Of a DNA stretch of 64,000 nt, positions 50,699 to 60,040 are shown in pieces. The first letter of the stretch is position 1. Each line of letters opens with the position of its first letter. A program made the translations under genes and the position numbers. The DNA is taken from contig DASZJG010000045.1 of the NCBI GenBank assembly GCA_035948315.1, positions 1 through 64,000 of the forward strand, given 5' to 3'. The notes beneath the pieces are model-generated. The model did not search any database. It was not told the DNA's origin and worked only from the letters and a program-made list of their open reading frames with translations. The stretch comes from CAJCJE01 sp035948315. Lineage in GTDB: Bacteria; Actinomycetota; Actinomycetes; Mycobacteriales; Pseudonocardiaceae.

Positions 50699-51834
50699 GC
50701 GCCATCGCCGACGCGGTCGAGGCGACCGCCGGCAACGCGCGGGAAGCCGACGCCGACGCCGAGTTTCCCGTCAAGGCCCTGTCCGCGCTGCGCACCAGCG
50801 GCCTGCTCGGTCTCGTCGCACCGGTCGAGTACGGCGGCGAGGGCGGGGGCTTCGGTGAGGTCGTCGACGCGACGATCGCCCTGTCGCGCGAGGACATGTC
50901 GGTCGGGATGATCTTCGCGATGCACTGCCAGCAGGCCATGGCGCTCGCCCAGTACGCATCGCCCCGCCTGCGCGCCGAACTGCTGCCGGCACTCGTGCGC
51001 GGCGAGCTGTACCTCGCCTCGGTCACCACCGAGACGGGCACCGGCGGCGGGCTGCTCACCTCCGAATCGACCGTGACCGCGGGCGACGGCCTGCTCAACA
51101 TCGACCGCGAGGCCCCGATCGTCACCGGTGGCCCGCACGCGGACGGCTTCCTGATCACCACGCTGGCCCCGGACGCCACCGCGGCCAACCAGGTCTCGCT
51201 CGTCTACGCCGCCCGCGATCAGCTCACGCTTGAGGTGACAGGCGGCTGGAATCCGCTGGGCATGCGTGCCACGCACAGCGTGCCGATGCGCCTGACCGGC
51301 GCCGTGCCGGCGGACCAGCTGATCGGCAAACCGGGCGATTTTCGCACCATCGTGGCGCAGCTGTTCGGACCGGCCGCGCACATCGGCTGGAGCGCGGCCT
51401 GGCTCGGCACCACGGCGGGCGCGCTGTCCAGGGTGCTGCACCTGATCCGGAGCAAGTCCGGTCGGCGTTCCTTCGACCCGTCCTCGGAACTGCTGCTCAC
51501 CCGGCTGGCTCGCATCCGCGCCCGGATCGACGCGGTCAACGCGCTGCTGCGGCACACCGTGTCCGCTGTGGACAGTGCATCGGATCGGTCGGCCGCGCCG
51601 GTGCAGTTGCTGGTCAACACGCTCAAGACGCAGGCGGCCGAGCAGTGCTTCACCGCGATCAACGAACTCGTCGAACTGGTCGGCCTGCGCCACGGCTATC
51701 TGCGCGACTCGCCGCTGTTCCTGGAGCGTGCCCTGCGCGACCTGCGTTCGGCCTCGCTGAACTACGCCAACGAGCGGCTGTACCTGGTCAATGGCGCGCT
51801 CGCGCTGCTCGACCAGGAGGTGCGCCTTGACTGA
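50695..51834 (+). CDS. Acyl-CoA-dehydrogenase-like flavoprotein, first of a pair
   Basis: The protein has 379 residues and the ACAD fold: N-terminal helices with GLVAPVEYGGEGGG, the beta domain with ASVTTETGTGGGLLTSEST, and a C-terminal helical bundle ending LERALRDLRSASLNYANERLYLVNG. The usual active-site Glu of medium-chain enzymes is not obvious. The C-terminal RDLRSA region is nearer the DszC/HpaH-like and PCP-dehydrogenase branch. It could desaturate, or hydroxylate with a flavin reductase, an aminoacyl group on the adjacent PCP. ATGA overlap with that PCP. Confidence 0.87.
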   Translation: MSAIADAVEATAGNAREADADAEFPVKALSALRTSGLLGLVAPVEYGGEGGGFGEVVDATIALSREDMSVGMIFAMHCQQAMALAQYASPRLRAELLPALVRGELYLASVTTETGTGGGLLTSESTVTAGDGLLNIDREAPIVTGGPHADGFLITTLAPDATAANQVSLVYAARDQLTLEVTGGWNPLGMRATHSVPMRLTGAVPADQLIGKPGDFRTIVAQLFGPAAHIGWSAAWLGTTAGALSRVLHLIRSKSGRRSFDPSSELLLTRLARIRARIDAVNALLRHTVSAVDSASDRSAAPVQLLVNTLKTQAAEQCFTAINELVELVGLRHGYLRDSPLFLERALRDLRSASLNYANERLYLVNGALALLDQEVRLD

Positions 51835-52927
51835 CTCGGACAGCTCTTTCCGCCATGCCGCGATCGAGGCGGTCACCGGCGCGAAGGACGACGGTCGCGC
51901 CGTGTGGCAGGCGCTGGGCCGGGCCGGTCTGCTCGCGGACCTGTTCGGCCCGGCGATCGGTCCCGGTCCTCGACTCGACCGGATCGAGGACCTGCTGACC
52001 GTGCTGGACGCCCGGTTCGGCGTCGGCACGGTGCTCTCGCTGTGCGTGCAGGTGGCCAGCGCGTTGCCCATCCTGCGCGCGGCCGCCGACACCGGGCCCG
52101 CCGCGAAGGCGTACGAGGCGGCGCTGCGCGGCGACGCGATGCTCGCGCTGGCCGTCACCGACACCGACGCCGCCGGCTCCGACCTGCTCGCCATGGGCAC
52201 CACCGCCGCGCTGACCGCCGATACGATCCAGCTGGACGGCGGCAAGTCGTGGATCACCAACGCCCGCACCGCCGACTACGCCCTGGTGCTCGCCCGGCAC
52301 CGGCCGCAACAGCACTTCACCAGCTTCCTGTGGGCGCTGGTGCCGACCGACGCGCCCGGCGTCAGCACCGAGCGGGCCGGTTCGCGGTTCGCCGGGGCAG
52401 GGCTCGGGCAGTTGCGACTGGACGGTGTGCGGCTGGGCCGCGATCACCTGCTCGGCGCACCCGGCCGCGGCCTGCCGACGTTCGCACGGCACGTGGCCAC
52501 CGAACGGATCGCCGGCGCGTTCTGGGCGCGGGCGATGTGCCGGCGGGTGCTGGCCGACACCCACGGTTGGCTGGACAGTCGCACCGTCGGCGGCAGACCG
52601 TTGTGGCACAACGACGCCGTGCGCGAGCGGTTCGCCCGCTGCCTGGTCGAGCTGCGCCGGATCGACGCCATGTGCGCGCAGCACGTCGCCATCGCGCACA
52701 CGCCGGACGCGCTGCTGTCCAGCATGCTGCTCAAGGCATCCACCGCGCACAGCCTCGATCTTGTACTCACCGAATGCGTCGCCCTGCGCGGCGCGGATGC
52801 CTACCAGGACGGCGGCCTTGCCGACCTGCGCGCCGACACGGCCATGTTCGGCATCGCGGGCGGGGCGACCGGCGCGATGCTGGCCGGCATCGCCGAACAC
52901 GCGATCGCCCTGGTGGCTTCGCCATGA
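51827..52927 (+). CDS. Acyl-CoA-dehydrogenase-like flavoprotein, second of a pair
   Basis: The protein has 366 residues when started at TTG 51827, which has GGAGG six bases upstream. The frame is open to 51791 without a better signal. It has ACAD features such as ALAVTDTDAAGSDLLAMG and LDGGKSWITNARTADYALV. The overlap of eight bases with the first ACAD gene suggests equal expression and possibly a mixed oligomer, as known for FadE pairs in which each chain supplies part of the active site. The C-terminus ends GGATGAMLAGIAEHAI. The partner function is an inference. Confidence 0.85.
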   Translation: MTDSDSSFRHAAIEAVTGAKDDGRAVWQALGRAGLLADLFGPAIGPGPRLDRIEDLLTVLDARFGVGTVLSLCVQVASALPILRAAADTGPAAKAYEAALRGDAMLALAVTDTDAAGSDLLAMGTTAALTADTIQLDGGKSWITNARTADYALVLARHRPQQHFTSFLWALVPTDAPGVSTERAGSRFAGAGLGQLRLDGVRLGRDHLLGAPGRGLPTFARHVATERIAGAFWARAMCRRVLADTHGWLDSRTVGGRPLWHNDAVRERFARCLVELRRIDAMCAQHVAIAHTPDALLSSMLLKASTAHSLDLVLTECVALRGADAYQDGGLADLRADTAMFGIAGGATGAMLAGIAEHAIALVASP

Positions 52928-53466
52928 CCGGCGCGCAGGTCGCGCTGGGGCCGATCGGCGGAGCGCACGAACACGCCGCCGCGCTGGCCCTGGCGCGCAA
53001 CCTGTTGCACGAGATCGGCGGCGCCGGGCTAGCCGGCTCGACGATCGCGGCCCGACGCGGCGGGCAGCCGTTTCTGCCGGCCCATCCGGACATCGGCATC
53101 AGCCTCTCGCACTCCGGTGACTGGGCGGCGGCCGCGGTCGGCGTCGGCGTCGCGGTCGGGGTCGACGTCCAGGTGCCGCAGCCGACCTCGCCGGGACTGC
53201 TGCGCCGCTGCTGTCGGCCCGCTGAGCGGGACGCGCTCACCCGGATGCCGGCCGACCGGCGGGACCTGGAGTTCGCGTGGCTGTGGACGGCGCAGGAGGC
53301 GTGCGTGAAGGCCACCGGCGACGGACTGGCCGGCCTGCCGTGGACCATTCCTGTCCGCATCGGACAGTGTGCGGGCGACTGGCAGGGGGTGCGCTGGCAG
53401 GCGTTGCGCGACTTCCCGCTGCCGGTCAGCTGCGCCTACGTCGACAAGGAGGCCGCGCGGTGCTGA
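52924..53466 (+). CDS. 4'-phosphopantetheinyl transferase, Sfp type
   Basis: The protein has 180 residues. Magnesium-binding motifs are VGVDVQ and WTAQEACVKATGDGL (WxxxEA-K), and HPDIGISLSHSGDW is the usual first motif. It transfers phosphopantetheine from CoA to the Ser of the carrier domains in this cluster. The length is at the short end of the Sfp range. It overlaps both neighbours. Carriers with unusual motifs in this cluster may need a dedicated enzyme such as this. Confidence 0.9.
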   Translation: MTGAQVALGPIGGAHEHAAALALARNLLHEIGGAGLAGSTIAARRGGQPFLPAHPDIGISLSHSGDWAAAAVGVGVAVGVDVQVPQPTSPGLLRRCCRPAERDALTRMPADRRDLEFAWLWTAQEACVKATGDGLAGLPWTIPVRIGQCAGDWQGVRWQALRDFPLPVSCAYVDKEAARC

Positions 53467-54446
53467 TCAAGCCACGCCCCCGGCACGAACGGTTCACCGG
53501 TCTGAGCTGCTACACCGCGAACCTGGCCGCGTACCTGGACACCGAGATGTCCGATGTGGATGGATACCTGGCCGGTTCGATCCGGCTCGCGGTCCGCACC
53601 GATCTGCCGTCGGGTCGCCTGGCCTTCTCCCATCATCACCGGCCGCTGGACCGGTTGCCGGACGGCACCCGGCTGAGCTACGCGACGCTGCCGCCGCGCG
53701 CGGCGCTGGTCGGCATCGCCGACGAGCTGCGTCGACGCGGCCGGGTGCTGGTCGTCACCGAAGGCTCCCGGCTGCCCTGGTCGCCAGCTCGGCACGAGGC
53801 GCGCCTCGCGCCGCACTGGCTGCTGGTCACCGGGCGTCGCGCCGAGTCCTGGCACGTGGTGGACGCGTTCGCCGGCTTGCTTGCCGGCGGCGAACAGCGG
53901 CCCTACACCGGTTGGCTGTCCACGGCGCGGCTGATCGACGCGATGACCGAGGCCGCGTCCAGCGGCTGGAGCGTCGAACAGCACCAGCGCAACAGCCTCG
54001 CGTTCGGCTTCCCGGTCGCCGTGCCGGAATCGGCCGGTCCGCTGTGGCTGCGCCGCGACCTCGAAGCCGGACCGGACCAACCCGAACTACCCGGCAGCTG
54101 GTTGACCGAGGACGAGCAGGTGCTGCCGTTTCTCGCCGACTACTTCACCGACCCGCGGCACGAGGGCGCCCGCTACCTCGACGACCTGTGGACCGCGGCC
54201 GCGCACCGGGTGTTCCGCTACCAGTGGCTGCACACCAAGCCCGATCTGCCCGACGCGGTGCGCGAACGCGCGCTCGCGGCAGGCGCCGCGTGGCTGCGGC
54301 TGCCCGGCGCACTGCGCTTCGCCGTCGACTCGGCCCATCGGGGCCGGCCCCGGCCGAGTCTGGTGCACCAGACGTTCGGCCATCTCCTCGACGTCGATCC
54401 CGACTCCGACCAGCTCATCAGCGCACCGCGAAGGGAATCCCGATGA
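53460..54446 (+). CDS. BtrH-like acyltransferase, stand-alone
   Basis: GTG at 53460 gives 328 residues. Cys17 in GLSCYTANLAAYL, His119 in APHWLLV and Asp135 in HVVDAF form the same Cys-His-Asp set as in the protein encoded at 46587-47768. The LSCYTANLAAYL opening with Cys at the head of a helix is typical of BtrH_N domains. The C-terminal 130 residues are helical. It probably moves an aminoacyl or acyl group from a carrier to an amine or another carrier. No membrane or export signal. The family call is from pattern only. Confidence 0.6.
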   Translation: MLIKPRPRHERFTGLSCYTANLAAYLDTEMSDVDGYLAGSIRLAVRTDLPSGRLAFSHHHRPLDRLPDGTRLSYATLPPRAALVGIADELRRRGRVLVVTEGSRLPWSPARHEARLAPHWLLVTGRRAESWHVVDAFAGLLAGGEQRPYTGWLSTARLIDAMTEAASSGWSVEQHQRNSLAFGFPVAVPESAGPLWLRRDLEAGPDQPELPGSWLTEDEQVLPFLADYFTDPRHEGARYLDDLWTAAAHRVFRYQWLHTKPDLPDAVRERALAAGAAWLRLPGALRFAVDSAHRGRPRPSLVHQTFGHLLDVDPDSDQLISAPRRESR

Positions 54447-56038
54447 CGACCAGCACGAGCACGACGACCCGCCGACTCTACGATTTCTTCCGCAACTCGG
54501 TCGAGCAGCACGCGAACGCGCCCGCGATCGAGATCGCGGGCCAGACGCTGAGCTACGCCGAGTTGGACGCGGCGGTGGCCCGCATGGCCGGTCGCATGCT
54601 GCGCGCGGCCGGCCGCAGGCCGAGCCGGGTGGGTCTGCTGACCTCGCGCAGCCTCGCGACCTATCTGGGTTACCTTGCCGCGCAACGGCTCGGTGCGGCA
54701 GTCGTGCCGCTCAACCAGGGCGCGCCGGTGGCCAGGAACCTGGCCATCACCAAGGACGCCGGCCTCGATCTGACCATCGTCGACGACTCCGCCGCCACCC
54801 AGCTGCCCGAATACCCGCAACAGGCCGGCATCCCGATCCTGGACCTGACCGGCAAACACGGCCAGTCCCTGCTCGATGACGTCCCCGCCGACGAACTGCC
54901 CGAGCTGACCACCGGCCCGGACGACGTCGCCTACATCATCTACACCTCAGGCTCGACCGGGCGGCCCAAGGGCGTGCCGACCACCAACGGCAACGTCTGC
55001 GCGCTGATCACCGACGTGATTCCGCGGTTCGGGTTCACCTCGGACTGCCGGGTGTCGCAGACCTTCGAGCTGTTCTTCGACGGCTCGATCGTGGAGATGT
55101 TCGCGACCTGGGGCACGGGCGCCACGCTGTGCGTCGCGCAGGCGGGCGACGTCTTCGCGCCGGTCCGGTTCGTCAACGAGAAGCGGCTCACCCACTGGCT
55201 CTCGGTGCCCTCGATCATCTCCTTCGCCCGCAGGCTGCGTGCGCTGGCGCCGGGCAGCATGCCGACACTGCGCCGGGGCATGTTCGGCGGTGAGGCACTG
55301 ACCTTCGAGCAGGCGCTGGCCTGGCAGGAGGCCGCGCCGAACGCGACAGTGCACAACTGCTACGGCCCGACCGAACTGACCGTCATCTGCACCGGTTACC
55401 CGGTGCCCGCCGATCGCGCCGACTGGCCGGTCACGTCCAACCGCTCGATCCCGATCGGCGAGATCTATCCGCACCTGGAGTATGTGCTGCTCGACGAGGA
55501 CCTGCGCGACGGCGACGACGGCGAGCTGTGCCTGCGCGGCCCGCAGCGTTTCCCCGGTTACCTCGATTCGGAGGAGAACGCGGGTCGGTTCCTGTCCTTC
55601 GACGGCGAGACCGGTCGGATCTACGACGGGTCGACCCCGCTGACCGCCGCGCACTGGTACCGCACCGGCGACCGGATTCGCCGGGAGAACGGCGAACTCG
55701 TGCACCTGGGCCGGTTCGACAACCAGGTCAAGGTGCGCGGCAACCGGGTCGAACTCGGCGAGATCGAATCCGCCATGCGTCGCCACCCGGCCATCGCCGA
55801 GGTCGTCGTGCTGGCCGTCACCGCCAGCGACGAGCAGGTCGAACTGCACGCCGCGTACACCGGTGACCGGGTCTCCGACGCCGACTTCGGCCGCATCCTG
55901 GCCGAACTCCCGGTCTACATGCGACCCAAGAGCTACCACCACCGGGCGGACATTCCGTTGGCCGCCAACGGAAAGGTCGACCGCAAGCGACTGACCGAGG
56001 AACTCGCCCCCGCTCTGGAAAGGAACCCGCTCCGATGA
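54443..56038 (+). CDS. Stand-alone NRPS adenylation domain
   Basis: The protein has 531 residues with A-domain motifs IYTSGSTGRPKGV (A3), NCYGPTELTVICTGY (A5), WYRTGDRI (A7), HLGRFDNQVKVRGNRVELGE (A8) and AANGKVDRKRL with the catalytic Lys (A10). By eye the specificity positions read D G V S M G C V I K. I cannot match this to a known amino acid. Asp at the first position suggests an alpha-amino group. A paralogue with the same architecture and shared stretches (GPTELTV, LRGPQRF) is encoded at 58496-60040. It is likely to load a free carrier in trans. Confidence 0.9.
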   Translation: MTTSTSTTTRRLYDFFRNSVEQHANAPAIEIAGQTLSYAELDAAVARMAGRMLRAAGRRPSRVGLLTSRSLATYLGYLAAQRLGAAVVPLNQGAPVARNLAITKDAGLDLTIVDDSAATQLPEYPQQAGIPILDLTGKHGQSLLDDVPADELPELTTGPDDVAYIIYTSGSTGRPKGVPTTNGNVCALITDVIPRFGFTSDCRVSQTFELFFDGSIVEMFATWGTGATLCVAQAGDVFAPVRFVNEKRLTHWLSVPSIISFARRLRALAPGSMPTLRRGMFGGEALTFEQALAWQEAAPNATVHNCYGPTELTVICTGYPVPADRADWPVTSNRSIPIGEIYPHLEYVLLDEDLRDGDDGELCLRGPQRFPGYLDSEENAGRFLSFDGETGRIYDGSTPLTAAHWYRTGDRIRRENGELVHLGRFDNQVKVRGNRVELGEIESAMRRHPAIAEVVVLAVTASDEQVELHAAYTGDRVSDADFGRILAELPVYMRPKSYHHRADIPLAANGKVDRKRLTEELAPALERNPLR

Positions 56039-58440
56039 CGACAACCGACACCGGCATGCTCCCGGCGAATCCGATGATGGAGGCGCTGTGGTGGGTGCAC
56101 TACCGGTCGAAGAACAAGTCTGTTTACAACCTCACCTGGGCGATGACCTGCGACCAGCCGCTGGACTTCGACGCGCTGCGGATCGCCTGGCAGGCCATGG
56201 TCGACCGGCACGAGGCGCTGCGCGGCAGCCTGCACCAGCGCGACGGCTCGGTCTACCTGTCCATCATCGACCACGTCGACGTCGAGCCGGAGCGGATCGT
56301 CATCGAAGACCCCGGTTCGGTGCCGGCCGAGGACATGCTGCGCGCGATCGCCTACGAACTGCACGAGCGCACCGTCGACCTGGCCGTCGCGCCGGCCGGC
56401 CGGCTGGGCCTGGTCACCGTCGGCGAGGCGCACGAGTTGGTGCTCACCATCCACCACGCGCTGCTCGACGGCTGGAGCATGCAACTGCTCCTCGCGGAGT
56501 TCTCCACCGCCTACGCGACCGTGTTGGCCGGTGGCACGCCGGAGTTCGACACCGAACCGGTGTCCCTGCGCGAATACGTGCTCGACGCGCACGAGGCCCG
56601 CACCGACGGCCGCTGGGACGGCAGCCTCAAGCACTGGCGCGACGACCTCGACGGCGCGAAGACCGCGACCCTGATCGCCGACCGGCACCGCTACACCGGC
56701 ACCGGCAACAAGGGCGAGGTGCTCCAGTTCGCCTTCAGCCAGGAGGCGGTCGAGGCGGCGGCGTCGATCTCCGAGCAGTTCTACACGACCCCGTTCACCA
56801 TCATCCTGGCCGCGTTGCAGACGGTCATCGCGCGCGGCGGCGCCGGTCCGGACGTGGCGAGCGGCATGGTCACGGCCAACCGGATGACCCAGCGCGAACA
56901 GGCGATGATCGGCTACGTCGCCAACCTGGTCGTTGCCCGCAACACGATCAACGACACCGACACCTTCGGCACCGTGATCGAGCGGACCAGGGACAACATG
57001 TGGGGCATGCTGGCCAACCAGCAGGTGCCGTTCTCGCTGGTCTACGGCGCGCTGACCGATTCGGCCAAGACCATGCTGCGGGACAACATTCCGCTGATCA
57101 TGACCTACTACGGCCCGATCGGCACCGGTCTGCGCATGGGCGACGTGCAGATGCGGCTGGAGCCCGCGCCGAACCGGACCGCGCGCACCGACCTCGGCAT
57201 CGGCGTGTGGGACTCGCCGACCGGGTTCATGATCGAGAGTGAGCACAACTCCGGCCGCTACGATCGGGAGACCGTGCTGCGGCTGTTCCACGACATCGAC
57301 GCGGCGCTGGTCGCCTTCGGCGCCGGACTGGAACAGTTGGTGTCCACTTTGGACGTAAAGTCCCGGTCCGGCCCCGCGCACATCGAGCACGAGCTGACCG
57401 CGGCCGACCTGGGCACCACGGTGATGCCCAAGTCCGCGGCCATGGACCAGGTCCGCCGGGTCTGGACCGACGTGCTCGGCACCGAACCGGCCGGCCCGGA
57501 CGAGGACTTCTTCGCCCAGGGCGGTCGATCGCTGAAGGTCGTCCAGTTCGCGTCGGCGCTGGAATCGGAGACCAGCGTGTCACTGGACGTGGTCGGCTGG
57601 CTGGCCGACCCGACGCCCCGGCGGGCGGCCGAGCAGATCGCCGGTGAACTCGACCCGGACAAGGCGGACGGGACCCTGGTCGAACTGCGCGCGGGCGACG
57701 GACCGCACGTGCACCTGGTACCCGGTGCCGGCGGTACCCCGCAGGACTACCGGGACCTGATCACCGAGCTGCCGGAGGACTGGCGCATCACCGCGTCCCA
57801 GGAACGCGAGCCGCTGGACTCGGTGCCCGAGATGGCGCGGCAGTACCGCGCGGACCTCGACGCCGCCGGCATTCGGCCGGACCTGCTGGTCGGCTGGTCG
57901 ATGGGCGGGCAGATCGCGTTCGAACTCGCCGCCGGCTACGGGGACGATTCGCCGCTGGTGACCGTGATCGACTCGGCCCCGCCGATCGGCTACAGCTCCG
58001 AGCAGGCCAGCGACGACCTGGTCTACAACACCTTCGCGGCCGGCATGGCAGGCGCCTTCGGCGTGACGCTCGACGGCACCCCCGCGCACACCTCGCCCGC
58101 CGATCCCGAACTGTCCATGCGCGTGCTGGCCGGCCGGTTGACCGCGGTGTCCGGGCAGCCGGTGTCCGCCGCGATGCTGCTGGACCGGTGGCGCACGTTC
58201 TACCGGCACACCAAGGCGACCTGGTCCTACGTCGCCGACCGGGACGCGAGCGCCGAGGCGCTGGTGGTCGGCGCGGTCATCGCCGAGTACCAGGTCGAGT
58301 TCTGGGCGTCGAAGTTCAGCCCGAAGGCGAGCATGCTGCGGGTCGAGGCCGACCACTACGGCGTGCTCAAGCCGCCGGTCGTCGCCGAGGTCGCCGCCGC
58401 CATCGTGGCGCTACAGAGTTCCTCGGTTCCCGCCAGATAA
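56035..58440 (+). CDS. NRPS termination protein, C-PCP-TE
   Basis: The protein has 801 residues. The condensation domain (about 10-440) has IHHALLDGWS (HHxxxDG). The carrier domain (about 470-545) has FFAQGGRSLKVVQFA. The thioesterase (about 560-795) has HLVPGAGGTP and GWSMGG. There is no A domain, so its carrier must be loaded in trans, likely by one of the stand-alone A proteins. It is the only protein with a fused TE and therefore the probable release step. It is the last gene of the plus operon, and a strong terminator follows. Confidence 0.92.
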   Translation: MTTTDTGMLPANPMMEALWWVHYRSKNKSVYNLTWAMTCDQPLDFDALRIAWQAMVDRHEALRGSLHQRDGSVYLSIIDHVDVEPERIVIEDPGSVPAEDMLRAIAYELHERTVDLAVAPAGRLGLVTVGEAHELVLTIHHALLDGWSMQLLLAEFSTAYATVLAGGTPEFDTEPVSLREYVLDAHEARTDGRWDGSLKHWRDDLDGAKTATLIADRHRYTGTGNKGEVLQFAFSQEAVEAAASISEQFYTTPFTIILAALQTVIARGGAGPDVASGMVTANRMTQREQAMIGYVANLVVARNTINDTDTFGTVIERTRDNMWGMLANQQVPFSLVYGALTDSAKTMLRDNIPLIMTYYGPIGTGLRMGDVQMRLEPAPNRTARTDLGIGVWDSPTGFMIESEHNSGRYDRETVLRLFHDIDAALVAFGAGLEQLVSTLDVKSRSGPAHIEHELTAADLGTTVMPKSAAMDQVRRVWTDVLGTEPAGPDEDFFAQGGRSLKVVQFASALESETSVSLDVVGWLADPTPRRAAEQIAGELDPDKADGTLVELRAGDGPHVHLVPGAGGTPQDYRDLITELPEDWRITASQEREPLDSVPEMARQYRADLDAAGIRPDLLVGWSMGGQIAFELAAGYGDDSPLVTVIDSAPPIGYSSEQASDDLVYNTFAAGMAGAFGVTLDGTPAHTSPADPELSMRVLAGRLTAVSGQPVSAAMLLDRWRTFYRHTKATWSYVADRDASAEALVVGAVIAEYQVEFWASKFSPKASMLRVEADHYGVLKPPVVAEVAAAIVALQSSSVPAR

Positions 58441-58448
58441 CCCCCACG

Positions 58449-58488
58449 AAAAAGCCGGCCCGCGCGAACTGCGCGGGCCGGCCTTTTT
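58449..58488. terminator. Bidirectional Rho-independent terminator
   Basis: GCCGGCCCGCGC at 58454-58465 pairs perfectly with GCGCGGGCCGGC at 58471-58482 around a 5-base loop, with five A before and five T after. It lies between the convergent C-PCP-TE gene and the minus-strand adenylation gene and serves both. Confidence 0.93.
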
Positions 58489-58495
58489 GTGGTGT

Positions 58496-60040
58496 TCAAC
58501 CGCGGCTGGTGAGTTCCTCGGTCAGCCGCTTGCGGTCGGTCTTGCCGTTGAGGTTGCGCGGCAGGTTCTCGCGGTGCTGATAGCCCTGCGGCCGCATGTA
58601 TTCGGGCAGGTCGGCCACCAGCGGTGTGAGTTCGTCGTCCGCGACCCGCGCTCCGGTGTAGACGGCCCAGAGTTCGATCGTGTTGTCGCGGGCCGGACAG
58701 GCCAGCACCACCACGTCGGCCAGACCGGGATGGGCGCGCAGCGCGGACTCGATCTCGCCGAGTTCCACCCGGTAGCCGGAGATCTTGATCTGGTCGTCCA
58801 GCCTGCCGAGGTGGACCAGTTCGCCGCCCTCGTCGCGCACCCGGTCACCGGTGCGGTACCAGCATTCCGGCGTCGGCGCTCCCTCGTGCGCGGTCGCCCG
58901 CAGCCCGTCGTAGCGCAGGAATCGGTCCGCGTTGTGTGCCGGATCGAGGTAGCCGTCGAAGCGCTGCGGCCCGCGCACGCACAGTTCACCGTCGTTGGCG
59001 GCGAAGCCCTGCTCGTCGAGCACGATCGCCTCAAGGTGCGGGTAGGCGCGGCCCATCGGCACGGTCGCGTTGGACGTGACCGGCCAGCGGCTTTCGTTGT
59101 CCGGCAGGCGGTATCCGATACAGGTGACGGTCAACTCGGTCGGCCCGTAGATGTTCTCGATGGAGCTGTTCGGCGCGGCCTTCGTCCACGCCGCGGCCTG
59201 TTCCAGCGAGAGCTGCTCGCCCGCGAACAGGCTCACCCGCAGTTCGGGCATGCAGTCGGGACGCAGCGTGCGCAGCCGCTTGGCGATGGACACCACCGAG
59301 GGCACCGAATACCAGTGCGTGATGCCTGCGGTCGCGACGAACCGCGCCGGATTGAGCACCTCGTCCGCCTGCGGCACGACCAGGGTCGCGCCGGAACACC
59401 ACGACACGAACAGGTCGAACACGGACGGGTCGAACGTCAGCTCGAACGCCTGGGAAAGCCTGCTGCCCGGCCCGACGCCGTACCGGTCCACGCAGTGCGC
59501 CACATAGGCGCCGACATGGCGATGCCGAATCGGCACGCCCTTGGGCTCCCCGGTCGAACCGGACGTGAACAGGGTGTAGGCGATGGCTTCCGGGTCCGAC
59601 GGCACCGGCCCGTCCCAGGCATCGCCGTCCAGCTCACCCTCCCAGCCGATGCGCAGTGGCACCGTGACGATCGTGCCATCGGCCTGGGCAGCACCCTGAT
59701 CGTCGACCACCAGAACATCCACATCGGACAGTCGGCAGATGTTCCTGTTGCGGGCGGCCGGAAACCGGGGGTTGAGCGGCACCACGACGGCCCCGCAGCG
59801 CAGCGCGGCGAGATAGCCGGCATAGGCGGCCAGACTGCGGCTGGCGAGCAGCCCCACGGCCCGTGGCGGCCTCCCGCAGGCCCGCACCAGCCGCCCGGCC
59901 AACCGGTCGGCCAGGTCCAGCAGTTCGGTGTAGTTCAGCTTGCTGCCGGCGACCTCGATCGCCGGTTCGAGCGGATTCGCCCGCGCGCAGTCGAGCACCC
60001 AGCGATAGAGCGTTCCGGTTGTGTCGATGTGTTTGGCCAT
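58496..60040 (-). CDS. Stand-alone NRPS adenylation domain, minus strand
   Basis: The protein has 514 residues from the ATG at 60040. Motifs are LFTSGSTGEPKGV (A3), NIYGPTELTVTCIGY (A5), WYRTGDRV (A7), LGRLDDQIKISGYRVELGE (A8) and LNGKTDRKRL (A10). By eye the specificity positions read D P F S L A I V T K, with no match that I know. It is a paralogue of the protein encoded at 54443-56038. It is transcribed alone, divergent from a flavin reductase, and may be controlled separately from the main operon. Like the other stand-alone A protein it would load a carrier in trans. Confidence 0.9.
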   Translation of the reverse strand: MAKHIDTTGTLYRWVLDCARANPLEPAIEVAGSKLNYTELLDLADRLAGRLVRACGRPPRAVGLLASRSLAAYAGYLAALRCGAVVVPLNPRFPAARNRNICRLSDVDVLVVDDQGAAQADGTIVTVPLRIGWEGELDGDAWDGPVPSDPEAIAYTLFTSGSTGEPKGVPIRHRHVGAYVAHCVDRYGVGPGSRLSQAFELTFDPSVFDLFVSWCSGATLVVPQADEVLNPARFVATAGITHWYSVPSVVSIAKRLRTLRPDCMPELRVSLFAGEQLSLEQAAAWTKAAPNSSIENIYGPTELTVTCIGYRLPDNESRWPVTSNATVPMGRAYPHLEAIVLDEQGFAANDGELCVRGPQRFDGYLDPAHNADRFLRYDGLRATAHEGAPTPECWYRTGDRVRDEGGELVHLGRLDDQIKISGYRVELGEIESALRAHPGLADVVVLACPARDNTIELWAVYTGARVADDELTPLVADLPEYMRPQGYQHRENLPRNLNGKTDRKRLTEELTSRG

